Of a stretch of 33,086 bases of DNA, positions 16,901 through 24,822 are shown one piece after another. The stretch spans positions 1 to 33,086 of the forward strand of contig JAUYMY010000016.1 of the NCBI GenBank assembly GCA_030699385.1, given 5' to 3'. The DNA is from Methylobacter sp. (lineage in GTDB: Bacteria > Pseudomonadota > Gammaproteobacteria > Methylococcales > Methylomonadaceae). Within the stretch, counting starts at the first letter, position 1. Every line of letters begins with the position of its first letter. Made by a program: the position numbers and the translations under genes. The notes beneath the pieces are model-generated. The model was not told the origin of the DNA and did not search any database. It worked only from the letters and a program-made list of their open reading frames with translations.

Positions 16901-17810
16901 TGCCGGGCAAATCGGGCAGTAAAATGCCGGGATTAAATTGCTGGCCATTGGCATGAAGATCAAATAAAACGGCATCTTGCCACGACACATCGCCGCCCAG
17001 CTGAAATACGCCAGCCGTTGAGGTAAGTTCCAGTTTCTCGATAGCGAGCGCCTCGGTGCCGCCTTTGCCAATAAAGCTTAACTGCGCTTTGGGCAGTGTG
17101 GCTTGGCTTAAATCGGCGTTTAGCGTGATGTGGTAAGCATTGGGCGAACCGCTTAGTGTCAACGTTCCTTGTTCGCTGCTCAACTGCGATTTAAGCCCGT
17201 CCAGCGGCCAATGCAGTTGTTGCCACTCGCCAGACAAGGTTAACGGAAAACCCCGGCCCAAACCTACGCGCCCTTTGAACAGCGCGGTTAGCGGTTTGGC
17301 ATTGACCGACAACGAGACGATATGCAATAACCCTTGTTCGGTAAAAGCCGACAGTTGCAGTTTGTTCAGTTGTTGCTGCAATTCGCCTTGTTGAAAACTC
17401 GCGTCGGTCAACAGCAGGTTTTCTATGGTCACTTGCAGCGGCAAGCCAAATTCGGCGTTGATGTCAAAACCGCCGGGTTGTTCCGATGGCACTGTGTCTG
17501 TGACAATCACGCTCAGCTGGTCGATGGACAAGTCGACGATCCTTAACGTGCCGGAGAACAATTTTGACGGTTGCCAGACAAATATCAGCTGCTTGGCCGT
17601 CACGGTTTCGCTGTCGCTTTGGTAGTGCAGATCGGTCAGTGTCATGCGGTCAAGCAGGCGGCCATCGAACTGTTGTACCGAAACCGTCGCCGGTAAGGTT
17701 GCAAAAACCGACTGTAATAGCCAGCGGCTGCCGGTTTCACTGCCCATCAAACCGAGCAAAGCGGTCGGCAACATCAGTATCAGACCCAGTACAATACCCC
17801 GCTGTTTCAT
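13941..17810 (-). CDS. tamB: TamB, inner-membrane-anchored AsmA-like bridge protein
   Basis: 1289 residues from the ATG at 17810. The frame opens further upstream (17909), but that would run deep into tamA; the ATG at 17810 overlaps the tamA stop as ATGA and begins with a typical membrane anchor (MKQRGIVLGLILMLPTALLG). A long beta-rich body follows, then the C-terminal DUF490 domain (about 970-1289; NFTDG, GKRFLFNGPIDKPWLDVEAI-like segment, SSQPALPEAEVLAYLVTG near 1190-1210). TamB forms a hydrophobic groove across the periplasm with TamA and is implicated in phospholipid transport and outer-membrane protein assembly. Residues about 613-802 and 803-980 are a tandem internal repeat (TYRLTMPAHAKLLLQT with QYRLELPANGQLMFKT; LRAQLQLDTGKAQTVTG with VRAQLQLDSGEAQTLSG). 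Confidence 0.95.
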   Translation of the reverse strand: MKQRGIVLGLILMLPTALLGLMGSETGSRWLLQSVFATLPATVSVQQFDGRLLDRMTLTDLHYQSDSETVTAKQLIFVWQPSKLFSGTLRIVDLSIDQLSVIVTDTVPSEQPGGFDINAEFGLPLQVTIENLLLTDASFQQGELQQQLNKLQLSAFTEQGLLHIVSLSVNAKPLTALFKGRVGLGRGFPLTLSGEWQQLHWPLDGLKSQLSSEQGTLTLSGSPNAYHITLNADLSQATLPKAQLSFIGKGGTEALAIEKLELTSTAGVFQLGGDVSWQDAVLFDLHANGQQFNPGILLPDLPGSLTFNINAKGRFADATLQLDAEIDRLFGRLRGYPVSANGKLQLADEQLTVDALKIISGANKIAVDGTLGQEQAALALAVDAPELAALWPGLSGSLSGKGRLQGAWNNPTVQFQADGKRLRFVQDNTEHSAERVTLTIDYQADAKKTSNLQLSANAVKTGNTVIEKVLLDGAGTLEQHRVNADITSSSYGAMVGALSGNFKDALWQGGFSKLDISTPDFGRWQLGSSGRNVDTPTRIAFTDAGIDMTLANTCLLQQAAALCVQGRYPANGDFQFKLKATELPTGLLQAYLPEQMTLSGLLNADAELQQQKGLLTGTYRLTMPAHAKLLLQTQQDKTELTLGALTLVGKLKDSLVSADVDLALTDQDYLRAQLQLDTGKAQTVTGHISAAIMNLAPVRAFVPQLSTITGQLSADLAVQGRLDQPVISGTAALKQGHVESAEAGFGLQDINLQLLASGNRGNRFQVQGEAVPMLLSKEDAPQPFQLKDMRLKLDADLQQQQDGISGQYRLELPANGQLMFKTHEIDTKIALGASSVTGRIDGTRLSADINLALAAQDYVRAQLQLDSGEAQTLSGQISASMAEFALLNPFAPQLSNIKGHLKADLALTGRIDEPLLNGALNFTDGSVDIDQLGLELRAIKLQALAFAEPNRPIVLTGSAQSGQGAVKLEGFANLRGSAELMLNGSDFEVAKLPEAQIAVSPTLKLTFAENQGKVTGLLKIPKAVLTLQEFPENAVQVSADEIILGEEKTEEETSATAVNIDAAIDIELGKQVSFSGKGLETQLSGKLQINKTGEKIAMYGHVDMDKARYKSYGQDLTVRKGRFLFNGPIDKPWLDVEAIRVAKSKDVTAILSLTGPLDAPKTQLSSQPALPEAEVLAYLVTGGPLNQVSKAEGNRLASAALSYGAGQASWLADKLGLDDFEIEEGQSLQDTLATVGQYLTPDFHVGAKVGLFNRQAVLVLKHKLTDTLNVETQAGTSQRIKLNYEIDRD

Positions 17811-19537
17811 AGTCTTGCACCGGCGGCAAAATGGATCTGAAACGAAGAATCGGCATCGTTTAGCGGCAGGGCAAGATCTAAGCGCACCGGGCCTATCGGC
17901 GAATACCATCTAAGCCCTAAACCAGCCCCGCTTTTGACGTTGATGTTGTCGAAATTATAAGCATTGCCGCTATCAATAAAGGCCGCAACGCTCCAGTTTT
18001 CCAATACCGGCTGCTCGTATTCGGCGCTGACCACGCTTAAAAATTTACCGCCCACTACGTTGCCTAGATTATCTTTAGGGCCTAATTCTTTATAGCCATA
18101 ACCCCGGATGCTGTTCATGCCGCCGCCGTAAAAGCGGTAAGAGGTCGGCAACAGGTCAAATTGGTCGACCAGGGTCACGCCTTGCTCAATGCGGCCGGTG
18201 AAATTGCCGCTCCAGGGTAAAGGCTGCATCCAAACCGCCGCCGCAGAACCTTGGGCAAAACTGACATCGGACAGCGGATTTTTATAGCTGCCGGCCAGAT
18301 TAAATTCCAAACGATGGCCGCGAGTAGGGCGTAATGTACTGTCTGCGACTGAGCGCAGCCAACTGCCGCCGGGCACCAATAACAGCACCTGATTGGAATC
18401 GTTGCCAACGGTAAAATCTTCGTAAACCGAATCGAGGAACAGCGTTTGCCGCCAGCCGCTATCAAAAACATGTTTTAAACGCGCAGACAGCTTAGCCGAC
18501 AGCGAGTTAATCGTATCGGTCTCTTCCCGTTTAAAGCCGCCGCCGACACTGAAAAAATCGCTGACCGGATTCGCCAGCGGCACACTGTATTCAACATCGG
18601 CTATTGACAACACCGGCGCGAGATCAATGTTGGCATTGAGAAAATGCCCCCGGCGATTGATATAGCGGTTTTTATAAGACGCACTGAGCAGCGGCCCAAT
18701 GTCGGTGTCGAACCCGGCACCCAGGCTGTAATGGTGTTTTTTTTGCGGGGATAAATTAATGGTGACCGGCACCCGTTGCCCGCTGTTTTCAGTGTCCGGG
18801 CGTATGTCTACGCGGCCGAAATAACCGCTCCTTGACAGTGTGTTGTGAGTTTCGGCCAGTTGCGCGCTGGCGTAAAAATCATCGCTTTTGATGGCAATCA
18901 GTTTGGCGACGAATTCAGGCTGCAAAATATCTTGTTCAACGGTGACTTCGCCAAAGCGTTTGCGCTTGCCGCCATCGAAGGCCAGTTTAAAGTGCGCGCT
19001 ATTGTTGGCCTTGTCGATGAGCAGCTGTCTTGTGCCAAAGCGGCTGTTTAAATAACCGCGTTCCAGCGCCAGCGATTCGATCCGGCTTTTGATCTTTTCG
19101 TAATTATCATGACTCAGCGGTTTGCCTTTTTCGGCTAACAGGGTGGCGCGCAATTTTTCAAATTCAGGGTCATTGCGGGCATCGCCGCTCAGCGTGATGG
19201 TAATATCAGTAACCGTGACACGCGGCCCTAAGTTGACAGTAAAATGTGCCTGCCAGCAGTCCTGTTTGAATGTCAGCGTTTTTTCAAAAACAGGATGGTA
19301 ATAACCTAAAGCGCGCAACGCTTGGTCGATTTCCCCGTCGGCTTTGGCAAACAGACTGCGTATTTTCCAGGTCGGCGCTTCGCATTTTTCTTTAGAGAGC
19401 GACAGCATGAGCTGGACGTTGTCCTGGGTTTCGCTGTCAAGTCCGCTAACAGAGACATCGGCAAACACCGTCGTTGTTATTAAAGGCAGTAGCAACAGGC
19501 AAGGCAGTATCTTTACGCTAGAACCTATGAATCGCAT
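17807..19537 (-). CDS. tamA: TamA, Omp85-family outer-membrane barrel
   Basis: 576 residues, nearly the length of the E. coli protein. Signal peptide 1-26 (TTVFA), three POTRA domains (about 27-260), then a 16-strand Omp85 barrel with the RGY-type lock motif in MNSIRGYGYKELGP (about 470-485). Ends in an amphipathic beta-strand (SFQIHFAAGARL). Works with TamB in the outer membrane. The stop overlaps the tamB start by four bases (ATGA), so the pair is translationally coupled. The ATG lacks a clear ribosome-binding site, and repeat copy B begins only ten bases upstream, so the leader of this operon is repeat-derived. Confidence 0.95.
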   Translation of the reverse strand: MRFIGSSVKILPCLLLLPLITTTVFADVSVSGLDSETQDNVQLMLSLSKEKCEAPTWKIRSLFAKADGEIDQALRALGYYHPVFEKTLTFKQDCWQAHFTVNLGPRVTVTDITITLSGDARNDPEFEKLRATLLAEKGKPLSHDNYEKIKSRIESLALERGYLNSRFGTRQLLIDKANNSAHFKLAFDGGKRKRFGEVTVEQDILQPEFVAKLIAIKSDDFYASAQLAETHNTLSRSGYFGRVDIRPDTENSGQRVPVTINLSPQKKHHYSLGAGFDTDIGPLLSASYKNRYINRRGHFLNANIDLAPVLSIADVEYSVPLANPVSDFFSVGGGFKREETDTINSLSAKLSARLKHVFDSGWRQTLFLDSVYEDFTVGNDSNQVLLLVPGGSWLRSVADSTLRPTRGHRLEFNLAGSYKNPLSDVSFAQGSAAAVWMQPLPWSGNFTGRIEQGVTLVDQFDLLPTSYRFYGGGMNSIRGYGYKELGPKDNLGNVVGGKFLSVVSAEYEQPVLENWSVAAFIDSGNAYNFDNINVKSGAGLGLRWYSPIGPVRLDLALPLNDADSSFQIHFAAGARL

Positions 19538-19546
19538 AATAATTAG

Positions 19547-19693
19547 TAACTACTTAGGCTATTTCCTGAAAAAGACACACCAAAAATTGTCCACGCTTAA
19601 CACGAAAGCTACGAAATTTTCGTGCTAAGCGTGGACTTGATTTTTTACATGCCATGATCATCAAGGGATGTTATTTCCCGGCAATAGCATTAG
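19547..19693 (-). repeat. MITE-like palindromic repeat, copy B (inverted)
   Basis: Same element as 7141-7282, in reverse orientation: end sequence CTTAGGCTATTTCCTGAAAA, central palindrome 19589-19636, and GGGATGTTATTTCCCGG near the other end. The first six bases (TAACTA) are shared only with the fragment at 23169. It ends ten bases upstream of the tamA ATG. Confidence 0.85.
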
Positions 19694-19799
19694 GTTAAAA
19701 AGAACGACGAGATGACAGAAATCCCAGCCGCTGCTATTGGGCTAAGTTGTAGATCTGAGTAGTTATCTAAAAACGTTCTCTTTCAAAATTTTGCGAGTT

Positions 19800-19832
19800 A
19801 GACCTTCCGGGTTTTTAAAACCTGGAAGGTCT
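19800..19832. repeat. Hairpin after the HD-GYP gene
   Basis: AGACCTTCCGGGTTTT pairs with AAAACCTGGAAGGTCT with one mismatch and almost no loop. It follows the HD-GYP stop (19859) by 27 bases. No U-tract follows on the minus strand, so it may be an mRNA 3'-end stabiliser or a short dispersed repeat and not a normal terminator. Confidence 0.5.
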
Positions 19833-19858
19833 GTAGTCCGTTCAAAGTGTAAATCGCC

Positions 19859-20884
19859 TTAAGCCGATGGCCTAAACCCTTGCTCGCGGAAAAGTCGAAT
19901 GCAAATATCAACGACATCGGTATTAAAATAATTGCCTCGGTGCAGGAAAATTTCTTCTAATGCGGCATCAACGCCTAATCCTGCGCGATAAGGGCGGTGT
20001 GACATCATTGACTCGACAACATCGGCAACCGCAATAATTTGCGCTTCCAGCAAAATCTCATCGCCTTTTAAGCCATTGGGATAACCCGAGCCATCGAGGC
20101 GCTCATGATGCTGCAAAACAATTTCCGCAATTTCCCACGGATAATCGATAGATTTAATGATGTCGTGACCGGTCTGGGAATGTTCCTTAATCAGATTGAA
20201 TTCATTGACGGTGAGCCGCCCAGGTTTACTGAGTATTTCTGCAGGCACTTTTATCTTGCCCACATCATGCACCACGCTGGCTAAATGCACGCCTTCAATT
20301 CTATCTTCGGGTAACTGTAATTGTTTGCTGATGGCAACGGCAATTTGGGCAACGCGGCGTTGATGGCCTGCGGTGTAGGGATCGCGCATTTCGACTATGG
20401 AGGCAATCGCTGAAATGGAATCAACCAGACTCAGCCGGAGCTTTTTTTCGCTTTCAATCAGTTCGCTACTGCGCTCAATAACCAAATCTTTTAAGTTGTG
20501 CCGCAGATTATTCAGTTCTAGGTGGGTGCGAACCCTCGCCAGCAACTCGCTGCGCTGATAAGGTTTGGTGACAAAATCGACCGCGCCTATTTCAAAACCC
20601 AACACTTTTTCATCGGTGGCGGATACGGCGCTGACAAAAATCACCGGTACATCGCGTGTTTCAATATTGGCTTTGAGCTGCCTACACACTTCATAGCCAT
20701 CCATTTCAGGCATACGAATATCAAGCAAGACCAAGTCAGGCGGGTTGCGCACCGCTGAATGCAACGCGAGTTCGCCGCTGATGGCTGAACGTACTTCATA
20801 ACCTTCTTCTTTTAGAATATCAGTTAATAGCTTTAGCGACGCCGGCGTGTCATCGACTGCAAGAATATGCCCTTTTACGGTCAT
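19859..20884 (-). CDS. Response regulator with HD-GYP cyclic-di-GMP phosphodiesterase domain
   Basis: 341 residues. Receiver domain 1-125 with acidic pocket (VDD, 10-12), acceptor Asp55 (LVLLDIRMPEMDG) and conserved Lys107 (FVTKPY). HD-GYP domain about 150-341: HD pair H206-D207 (VVHDVGKIKVP), then HHERLDGSGYP (259-269), the signature of enzymes that break down cyclic-di-GMP. All metal-ligand motifs look intact, so it should be active. It lies 35 bases after the hybrid kinase gene on the same strand and is its likely partner. Output: lowering c-di-GMP, favouring motility over biofilm. The ATG lacks a strong ribosome-binding site (AACCTTG before it). Confidence 0.93.
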   Translation of the reverse strand: MTVKGHILAVDDTPASLKLLTDILKEEGYEVRSAISGELALHSAVRNPPDLVLLDIRMPEMDGYEVCRQLKANIETRDVPVIFVSAVSATDEKVLGFEIGAVDFVTKPYQRSELLARVRTHLELNNLRHNLKDLVIERSSELIESEKKLRLSLVDSISAIASIVEMRDPYTAGHQRRVAQIAVAISKQLQLPEDRIEGVHLASVVHDVGKIKVPAEILSKPGRLTVNEFNLIKEHSQTGHDIIKSIDYPWEIAEIVLQHHERLDGSGYPNGLKGDEILLEAQIIAVADVVESMMSHRPYRAGLGVDAALEEIFLHRGNYFNTDVVDICIRLFREQGFRPSA

Positions 20885-20919
20885 GCAAGGTTTTCCATGT
20901 TATTAAGTAATAGTTATAT

Positions 20920-23169
20920 TCAGGCTTGAACATCGCCTAATGCTTTTAAGATGCAAGGATAATCAAAATTTTCTGCCAGACGGTTCAGTGTCTTATACAA
21001 TTTCACATCAATCGGTTTAATACGGGCAATAACCGCTGTAATCTGCTCGCTGTTCAAACTTTCCAAGGCTTCTCTCAACTCAATGCGCAAAGCCAAAGGC
21101 AGGACGTCCAACAGGGGCGAAGTGAGTACAGAGCCTTCATCCACTATCTCGTCGGGCATTGATTCGAGGACGTATTGTACACCGAGCAACCGGCTCAAGC
21201 TGTCATAAATGTCATTGAAACGATAGGGTTTGCGGATAAAATCATCCATCCCGGCCCTGAGCAATTCATTCCGCTGTTCCATGAAAATAGAGGCGGTAAC
21301 GGCGACTATTTTCACGTCCTTACCGCCGGGTAACTGGCGAATGTGCCGACTGGCTTCTATCCCCCCCATCACCGGCATCCGGCTATCCATAAAGATCAGC
21401 TGTGGCTGCCAACTTTGAAATAGTTCAATGGCTTGCGCGCCATTGTCGGCGGTTTTTATCGGAAAGTTAATTATCTCCATCAGCTTACTCAGCAATAACT
21501 GATTTTCCAGTTGGTCATCAACGATAAGAATGCGGTAGGTGGGTTGGTTGGCGGCCAAGCCTACTACATTGCCTTTAGTGATGTCGTCAGAATGGGTTAT
21601 GTCGGCTGGATTAGCCACGACCAACGGGACATCAACCAGAAAGGACGAGCCTTTGCCCAAGGTGCTGTTAACACTCAGTATGCCGCCCATTAAGTGTACA
21701 AATTGGCGGGTAATGGCCAAGCCAAGCCCTGAGCCCTGATTGACGCCATACTTGCCCACCTGGATGAAGGGCTCAAAAATAAGTGCCTGGTCTTCAACAG
21801 CAATCCCCGTTCCCGTATCTTCAACTTCGATTAATAAATGCGCAGTGGCATTTTTTCTGACCCCTAAACGCAGGGTAATGCCGCCTTGTTTAGTAAATTT
21901 GACCGCATTGCCGACTAGATTAATCAACACCTGACGTAAGCGCGCTTCATCGCCTTCAATATAGCGCGGAAATTCTGAGGATTGATCGAGTATCAGGCGC
22001 AGTCCTTTTTCTTGGGCGCGAATCTGCATCATGTCAATGACATCGCGCATCATGCCGCCCAAATCAAAAGCCTGATTCTCCAACTGCACCCGTCCCGCTT
22101 CGATTTTCGCCATTTCCAACACTTCGTTAATCAGCGTCAGCAAGTGTTCGCCGCTACGGTTAATGATGTTGAGGTTGGTCAATTGGTTTTCGGAAATACT
22201 GTCATCTTTGCGCATCAAGTTAGAAAAACCAAGGATAGCATTCAGCGGAGTGCGCAGTTCGTGGCTCATATTAGCCAGAAATACGCTCTTGGCGCGATTT
22301 GCCGCCTCAGCGGCGTCGCGCGCCAACACCAACTCAGTGGTACGTTCTTGTATTTGTTCTTCCAGATGATCTTTGTAACGCCGCAATTCTTCTTCAGCGT
22401 TTTTGTTTTCGGTGATGTCGACATATAAATAAAGGTAGTGACTGACAGCGCCGGTGTCGTCATAAACCGGCGACACGTTCACTTGCGCCCAGTAGTATTG
22501 GCCTTTTTTATGGCGGTTTTTTAAAATACCCGCCCAAGTTTTGCCTATTGCCAACGATGCGTTGAGTTCGTGAAACTCGGCATCGGTCATTTCAGTAGGC
22601 AGTAACTCGCGCAGCGGTTTTACATAAATGTCTGAAAACTGATAGCCGGTAATGCGCGTGTAAGCCTGATTGGTAAAGCAGGGTACGCTTTGCGTATCGG
22701 TAATCAGTATGCCGGTAGGATTTTGCTCTATGGCTTGCGCCAAGCGGTTAATCTCAACTTGAAACAAGTGTTGGTCGGTAATATCGGTTGCGATGCCATC
22801 CCAAATGACATGGCCGTTATCATGTTTGCGCGGATGGGAGTGTATCCGAATCCAGCGCCATTCCCCCGGCGAACACTGAAACTGCAAATCCATCGAGAAA
22901 TCGGTCATATCGCGCTGACTGACTTGTTCGGCTTCAAGATAAGCGGGTAAGAGGTCGGGGGCTATTTGCTTAAATAATAACGACGCATCCTGAAGCGCCT
23001 CTTCCGCTTTAATGCCGTGTAATTTTTTAACGCCAGAGCTGAGATAGATAAAATGCGGCTTACCGTCTTGGTAAGTGAATTCATAAAGATAACTATCCGG
23101 CAGATTATCGGCCAAGGTGCGCAAGCGCATTTCGTTATCGCATAAGGTTTGTTCTGCTTGTTTCATCAT
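20920..23169 (-). CDS. Hybrid sensor histidine kinase (PAS-PAS-HisKA-HATPase-REC)
   Basis: 749 residues. PAS 1 about 14-135 and PAS 2 about 141-255, a coiled linker (256-295), HisKA with phospho-His303 (NMSHELRTPLNAILGF), HATPase with N box (LRQVLINLVGNAVKF), G1 (DTGTGI) and G2 (GSGLGLAITR), then a receiver (about 545-665; LIVDDQ and LIFMDSRMPVMGG) and a helical C-terminal tail of about 80 residues. No membrane helix, so a cytoplasmic sensor as it stands. The protein opens in mid-linker (MMKQAEQTLCDNEMRLRTLADNLPDS, here in two parts), the kind of sequence usually preceded by further sensor domains, and a repeat fragment lies directly before the ATG with no ribosome-binding site: the N-terminus may be lost or newly made. 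Confidence 0.93.
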   Translation of the reverse strand: MMKQAEQTLCDNEMRLRTLADNLPDSYLYEFTYQDGKPHFIYLSSGVKKLHGIKAEEALQDASLLFKQIAPDLLPAYLEAEQVSQRDMTDFSMDLQFQCSPGEWRWIRIHSHPRKHDNGHVIWDGIATDITDQHLFQVEINRLAQAIEQNPTGILITDTQSVPCFTNQAYTRITGYQFSDIYVKPLRELLPTEMTDAEFHELNASLAIGKTWAGILKNRHKKGQYYWAQVNVSPVYDDTGAVSHYLYLYVDITENKNAEEELRRYKDHLEEQIQERTTELVLARDAAEAANRAKSVFLANMSHELRTPLNAILGFSNLMRKDDSISENQLTNLNIINRSGEHLLTLINEVLEMAKIEAGRVQLENQAFDLGGMMRDVIDMMQIRAQEKGLRLILDQSSEFPRYIEGDEARLRQVLINLVGNAVKFTKQGGITLRLGVRKNATAHLLIEVEDTGTGIAVEDQALIFEPFIQVGKYGVNQGSGLGLAITRQFVHLMGGILSVNSTLGKGSSFLVDVPLVVANPADITHSDDITKGNVVGLAANQPTYRILIVDDQLENQLLLSKLMEIINFPIKTADNGAQAIELFQSWQPQLIFMDSRMPVMGGIEASRHIRQLPGGKDVKIVAVTASIFMEQRNELLRAGMDDFIRKPYRFNDIYDSLSRLLGVQYVLESMPDEIVDEGSVLTSPLLDVLPLALRIELREALESLNSEQITAVIARIKPIDVKLYKTLNRLAENFDYPCILKALGDVQA

Positions 23170-23198
23170 AACTACTTAGGCGATTTCCTGAAAAAGAC
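23169..23198 (-). repeat. Terminal fragment of the MITE-like repeat (copy D)
   Basis: TAACTACTTAGGCGATTTCC and the next ten bases (TGAAAAAGAC) match the end of copy B, including the TAACTA extension; the rest of the element is missing. It fills most of the gap between the DUF1638 stop and the kinase start, its last base lying in the kinase ATG. Confidence 0.75.
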
Positions 23199-23207
23199 TT
23201 TTAAATT

Positions 23208-23789
23208 TCATGGCTTAACTTTAGTTGTGACAGCCTGCTGCAGAACCTTTTCTAAATGTTCTAGCCCTACATCCATCCACTCTACCGGCAGACCCACTTT
23301 TTCGCTGACAGCCAACGCCTGTTGCTCAAAATCATCGGAACACGGTGTGCGCAAACACAGTAGCGACTGGTTGGACAGCTGAAAAATCTCGCGCACGATT
23401 TCGGGATTGCTGCCAAACGTTGCGGCAATCGCATCATCCCAACGCAGCGCCCAGTCTTCCAGCAAGAAAAAAGCACCGGCATTGAGCTTATCCATAAACA
23501 GCTCCCGCCCCAGCAACATTTCCACACAGTTCTGTCCTTCGGTGCGAAACGTATGCGCGTCTGTTAGCATTTGTTCTATACGGGGATGGCAACAACCGTA
23601 GAACACAATAATATCCCGCTGCTGATTGCGCGCCAGCCCTTTTCTTAGCTCAGTAGCCAATTTTTCAAAGTTTACATGTAATGACGAATCAAGGAAGTCC
23701 GTGTCTAAAGGCCAGCCATTTTTTACAATCAGATAACGCACTTCTTTTGCCAAAATGCCGCAGCCGAGCAACAGACGGTTTTTAGCCAT
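23208..23789 (-). CDS. DUF1638-family protein of a corrinoid methyltransferase cluster
   Basis: 193 residues, close to the usual size of DUF1638 proteins. The N-terminus RLLLGCGILAKEV and the Cys pair in FYGCCHPRIE (about 69-77) are the features I associate with the family; several more Cys (CVEML, CLRTPC) could bind a metal or cobalamin-linked group. The molecular function is unknown; genes of this family are often found beside UroD-like and corrinoid methyltransferase genes, as here. The ATG lies inside the end of the UroD-like gene (8-base overlap), so the two are translationally coupled. It is the last of the four-gene methyl-transfer module, with the repeat fragment right after it. Confidence 0.75.
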   Translation of the reverse strand: MAKNRLLLGCGILAKEVRYLIVKNGWPLDTDFLDSSLHVNFEKLATELRKGLARNQQRDIIVFYGCCHPRIEQMLTDAHTFRTEGQNCVEMLLGRELFMDKLNAGAFFLLEDWALRWDDAIAATFGSNPEIVREIFQLSNQSLLCLRTPCSDDFEQQALAVSEKVGLPVEWMDVGLEHLEKVLQQAVTTKVKP

Positions 23790-24822
23790 CAGTCGTGCGT
23801 CCGAATTCTTTTGCCGCCAAAATCATGGCTTTAATATTTTCTTCCGGGATACCGTAAGGCATCACTACCGTACCGAAAAAGAACTTATTGTTCACCTGCA
23901 ACCCCCCTTGCACAATGCGCCGCACTTCCTCGCGCACCTGGCCCGGTGTCCAGTCGAGCAGTTTGATGTCATTGATTACCCCGGCGCACAAGGCGCGGTC
24001 ATTGATAATACGCATGGATTCTGTCACATCATCCAGCGGGCCGGGATAATAAGCGTGTATGCCCACCTCGCGGATCACCTCATCGGCAACGCTATTGAGC
24101 CGCGCCCCGCCGACATAATAAACCACGCCGTTTAGGCCGCCGGGCTCCAAATCGCGCTTCATCCATTTGAGCGACAAGTCTTTGAACAGCTTCATCGGGA
24201 TAATGTCGGTCGAACCGTAAGGGTCGGCATAAACCAGAATATCAGCGCCTGCGTTGCGGTAGGCTTCGATTTCTTTGCGAAAAAAATCCGAGCATTTTTC
24301 CAACAGCAAATCACGCACCTCAACAGGGCCTATCATCAGCAATTCCATCCAATTTTCCATGCCCATTAGAATTGCGGGCAGTGACATAGAGGCGGTGAGA
24401 TAAGCGCAAATAGGCACTTTTCCGCCTACTTCGCGTTTTAAAATCTGCAGGCATTTTGCGGTTTCGGCAAATTTAGGATGCGCGCTGAGGTCATCCGGCA
24501 CTTGCAGACACTCAATATCAGTGTAATTCTGAATGATGTAATCTTCGACATTAGGCGGCCCGTCGGTCGCGTAGCGTATTTTTTTGCAGCCGAATAATTC
24601 TGCCTCTTTGCCGACATAAAAAAGGCTCCAGACATTATCGTGGCCGAATTTTTTCTGCATTTTGATCTGCGCTTCGGCAACATGCTCGCCTTTAGAAAAA
24701 TAGTCTTCGATAGACAACCCTAACTCGCGCGCACCTTGGTCGAGCAAATTACAAAATACCGGGATGTGATCGATAATCTTACCGTTGGCAGCCGCTGCCA
24801 GCCTATCCATGCTCGTGGTCAT
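23782..24822 (-). CDS. Uroporphyrinogen-decarboxylase-like corrinoid methyltransferase
   Basis: 346 residues with a UroD-fold barrel pattern. It is not HemE: the conserved substrate-binding N-terminus of HemE (PxWxMRQAGR) is absent, and its neighbours are a corrinoid protein and an activator. In MtaA/MtbA-type enzymes a His-x-Cys zinc motif sits after the strand that here reads NGVVYYVGGARL (about 234-245), so the usual zinc ligands seem to be missing. The protein may therefore move methyl groups by a different chemistry or act as a primary demethylase such as aromatic O-demethylases. AGGAGGT eight bases before the ATG is a strong start, 20 bases inside the end of the corrinoid gene. Acceptor could be a tetrahydropterin; unknown. 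Confidence 0.8.
   Translation of the reverse strand: MTTSMDRLAAAANGKIIDHIPVFCNLLDQGARELGLSIEDYFSKGEHVAEAQIKMQKKFGHDNVWSLFYVGKEAELFGCKKIRYATDGPPNVEDYIIQNYTDIECLQVPDDLSAHPKFAETAKCLQILKREVGGKVPICAYLTASMSLPAILMGMENWMELLMIGPVEVRDLLLEKCSDFFRKEIEAYRNAGADILVYADPYGSTDIIPMKLFKDLSLKWMKRDLEPGGLNGVVYYVGGARLNSVADEVIREVGIHAYYPGPLDDVTESMRIINDRALCAGVINDIKLLDWTPGQVREEVRRIVQGGLQVNNKFFFGTVVMPYGIPEENIKAMILAAKEFGRTTDG

Larger units (their letters stand above)
19538..19858. other. Intergenic stretch with repeat copy B and a hairpin
   Basis: 321 bases between the HD-GYP gene and tamA. It holds repeat copy B (19547-19693) and the hairpin at 19800-19832. No coding frame is convincing. The tamA promoter must lie in or beyond the repeat; no clear -10/-35 pair is visible. 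Confidence 0.6.

Noticed and set aside
14469..17625. Numerous + strand open frames across tamB
   Set aside because: They are antisense shadows of the 1289-residue gene, with no ribosome-binding sites or protein-like composition of their own.
17811..17909. Longer tamB start at 17909
   Set aside because: It would place 33 unlikely residues (Cys/Arg-rich) before a clear membrane anchor; the ATGA overlap at 17810 is the natural start.
23782..24822. HemE (uroporphyrinogen decarboxylase of heme synthesis)
   Set aside because: Lacks the HemE N-terminal substrate motif, and sits among corrinoid-methyltransferase genes.
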